Assembly (NCBI RefSeq): GCF_014384985.1
Contig: NZ_JACRSX010000002.1
Coordinates: 124,001-188,000, forward strand
Reading direction: 5' to 3'
Length of the DNA stretch: 64,000 nucleotides
Source of the DNA: Jutongia huaianensis
GTDB taxonomy: Bacteria; Bacillota; Clostridia; Lachnospirales; Lachnospiraceae
The translations under genes and the position numbers were made by a program. The first letter of the stretch is position 1; each line of letters starts with the position of its first letter. Of this stretch, positions 62,982-64,000 are shown piece by piece. The notes below the pieces were generated by a model. That model was not told where the DNA came from, searched no databases, and saw only the letters and a program-made list of their open reading frames with translations.

Positions 62982-64000
<1,019 letters not shown>

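Overview
The window is about 64 kb of core chromosome from a Gram-positive, spore-forming anaerobe, most likely a Lachnospiraceae member (Roseburia/Agathobacter/Dorea-like). This is inferred from gene content: GerW/YtfJ and SpoIIM-like sporulation proteins, an oxygen-sensitive NrdD/NrdG ribonucleotide reductase, pyruvate:ferredoxin oxidoreductase, a 2-hydroxyacyl-CoA dehydratase activase homologue and RNF-free glycolytic genes. Strong AGGAGG-type ribosome sites and TTG starts fit too. I see no insertion sequence, prophage, integrase or CRISPR array. Genes are packed tightly and many promoters are near-perfect sigma-A type with 17-bp spacing.

Layout. 0-16 kb: aspartate aminotransferase and a CPBP membrane protease; a 153-bp tandem duplication overlapping the 3' end of a 1416-residue dehydratase-activase-like protein on the minus strand; a LysM protein; a rhomboid-like pseudoprotease with a zinc ribbon; a 1083-residue double GT-C glycosyltransferase; two unknown proteins leading into a ytfI-ytfJ-like sporulation pair; ribosomal protein L28. 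16-26.5 kb: a CbxX/CfxQ-type AAA ATPase, then an envelope and division block (rsmD, coaD, a coiled-coil protein, zapA, a U32 peptidase, a SEDS glycosyltransferase overlapping its class B PBP, a Nudix hydrolase). 26.5-34 kb: a lone CheY, tRNA-Leu, a zinc-finger membrane protein, polA, coaE, a SpoIIM-like protein, an orphan solute-binding-like protein and a cyclophilin. 34-41 kb: a GldA/GldF/GldG/DUF4340 ABC operon, mutY and a sigma-70-like protein lacking region 4. 41-48 kb: a large surface protein with three related domains and leucine-rich repeats, then nrdD and nrdG around an opposing membrane-anchored gene; nrdD has two NrdR boxes placed three helical turns apart over its promoter. 48-57 kb: gap, pgk, tpiA, gpmI, then the secG-rnr-smpB-ssrA translation quality-control cluster. 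57-64 kb: an esterase, a CHASE-GGDEF-PAS cyclase, a lipoprotein cyclophilin, a secreted M14 carboxypeptidase, a LytTR-FHA fusion, and the start of nifJ, which runs off the window.

Most of the window is ordinary core metabolism and cell biology. The parts most worth a second look are the LytTR-FHA fusion, the sigma-like protein without region 4, the double GT-C enzyme with a discoidin-like insert, the 153-bp tandem repeat at a gene end, and several strong inverted repeats at transcription start regions. I found no clearly new multi-gene defence or metabolic system. All functional assignments come from reading motifs and context; no database search was run.
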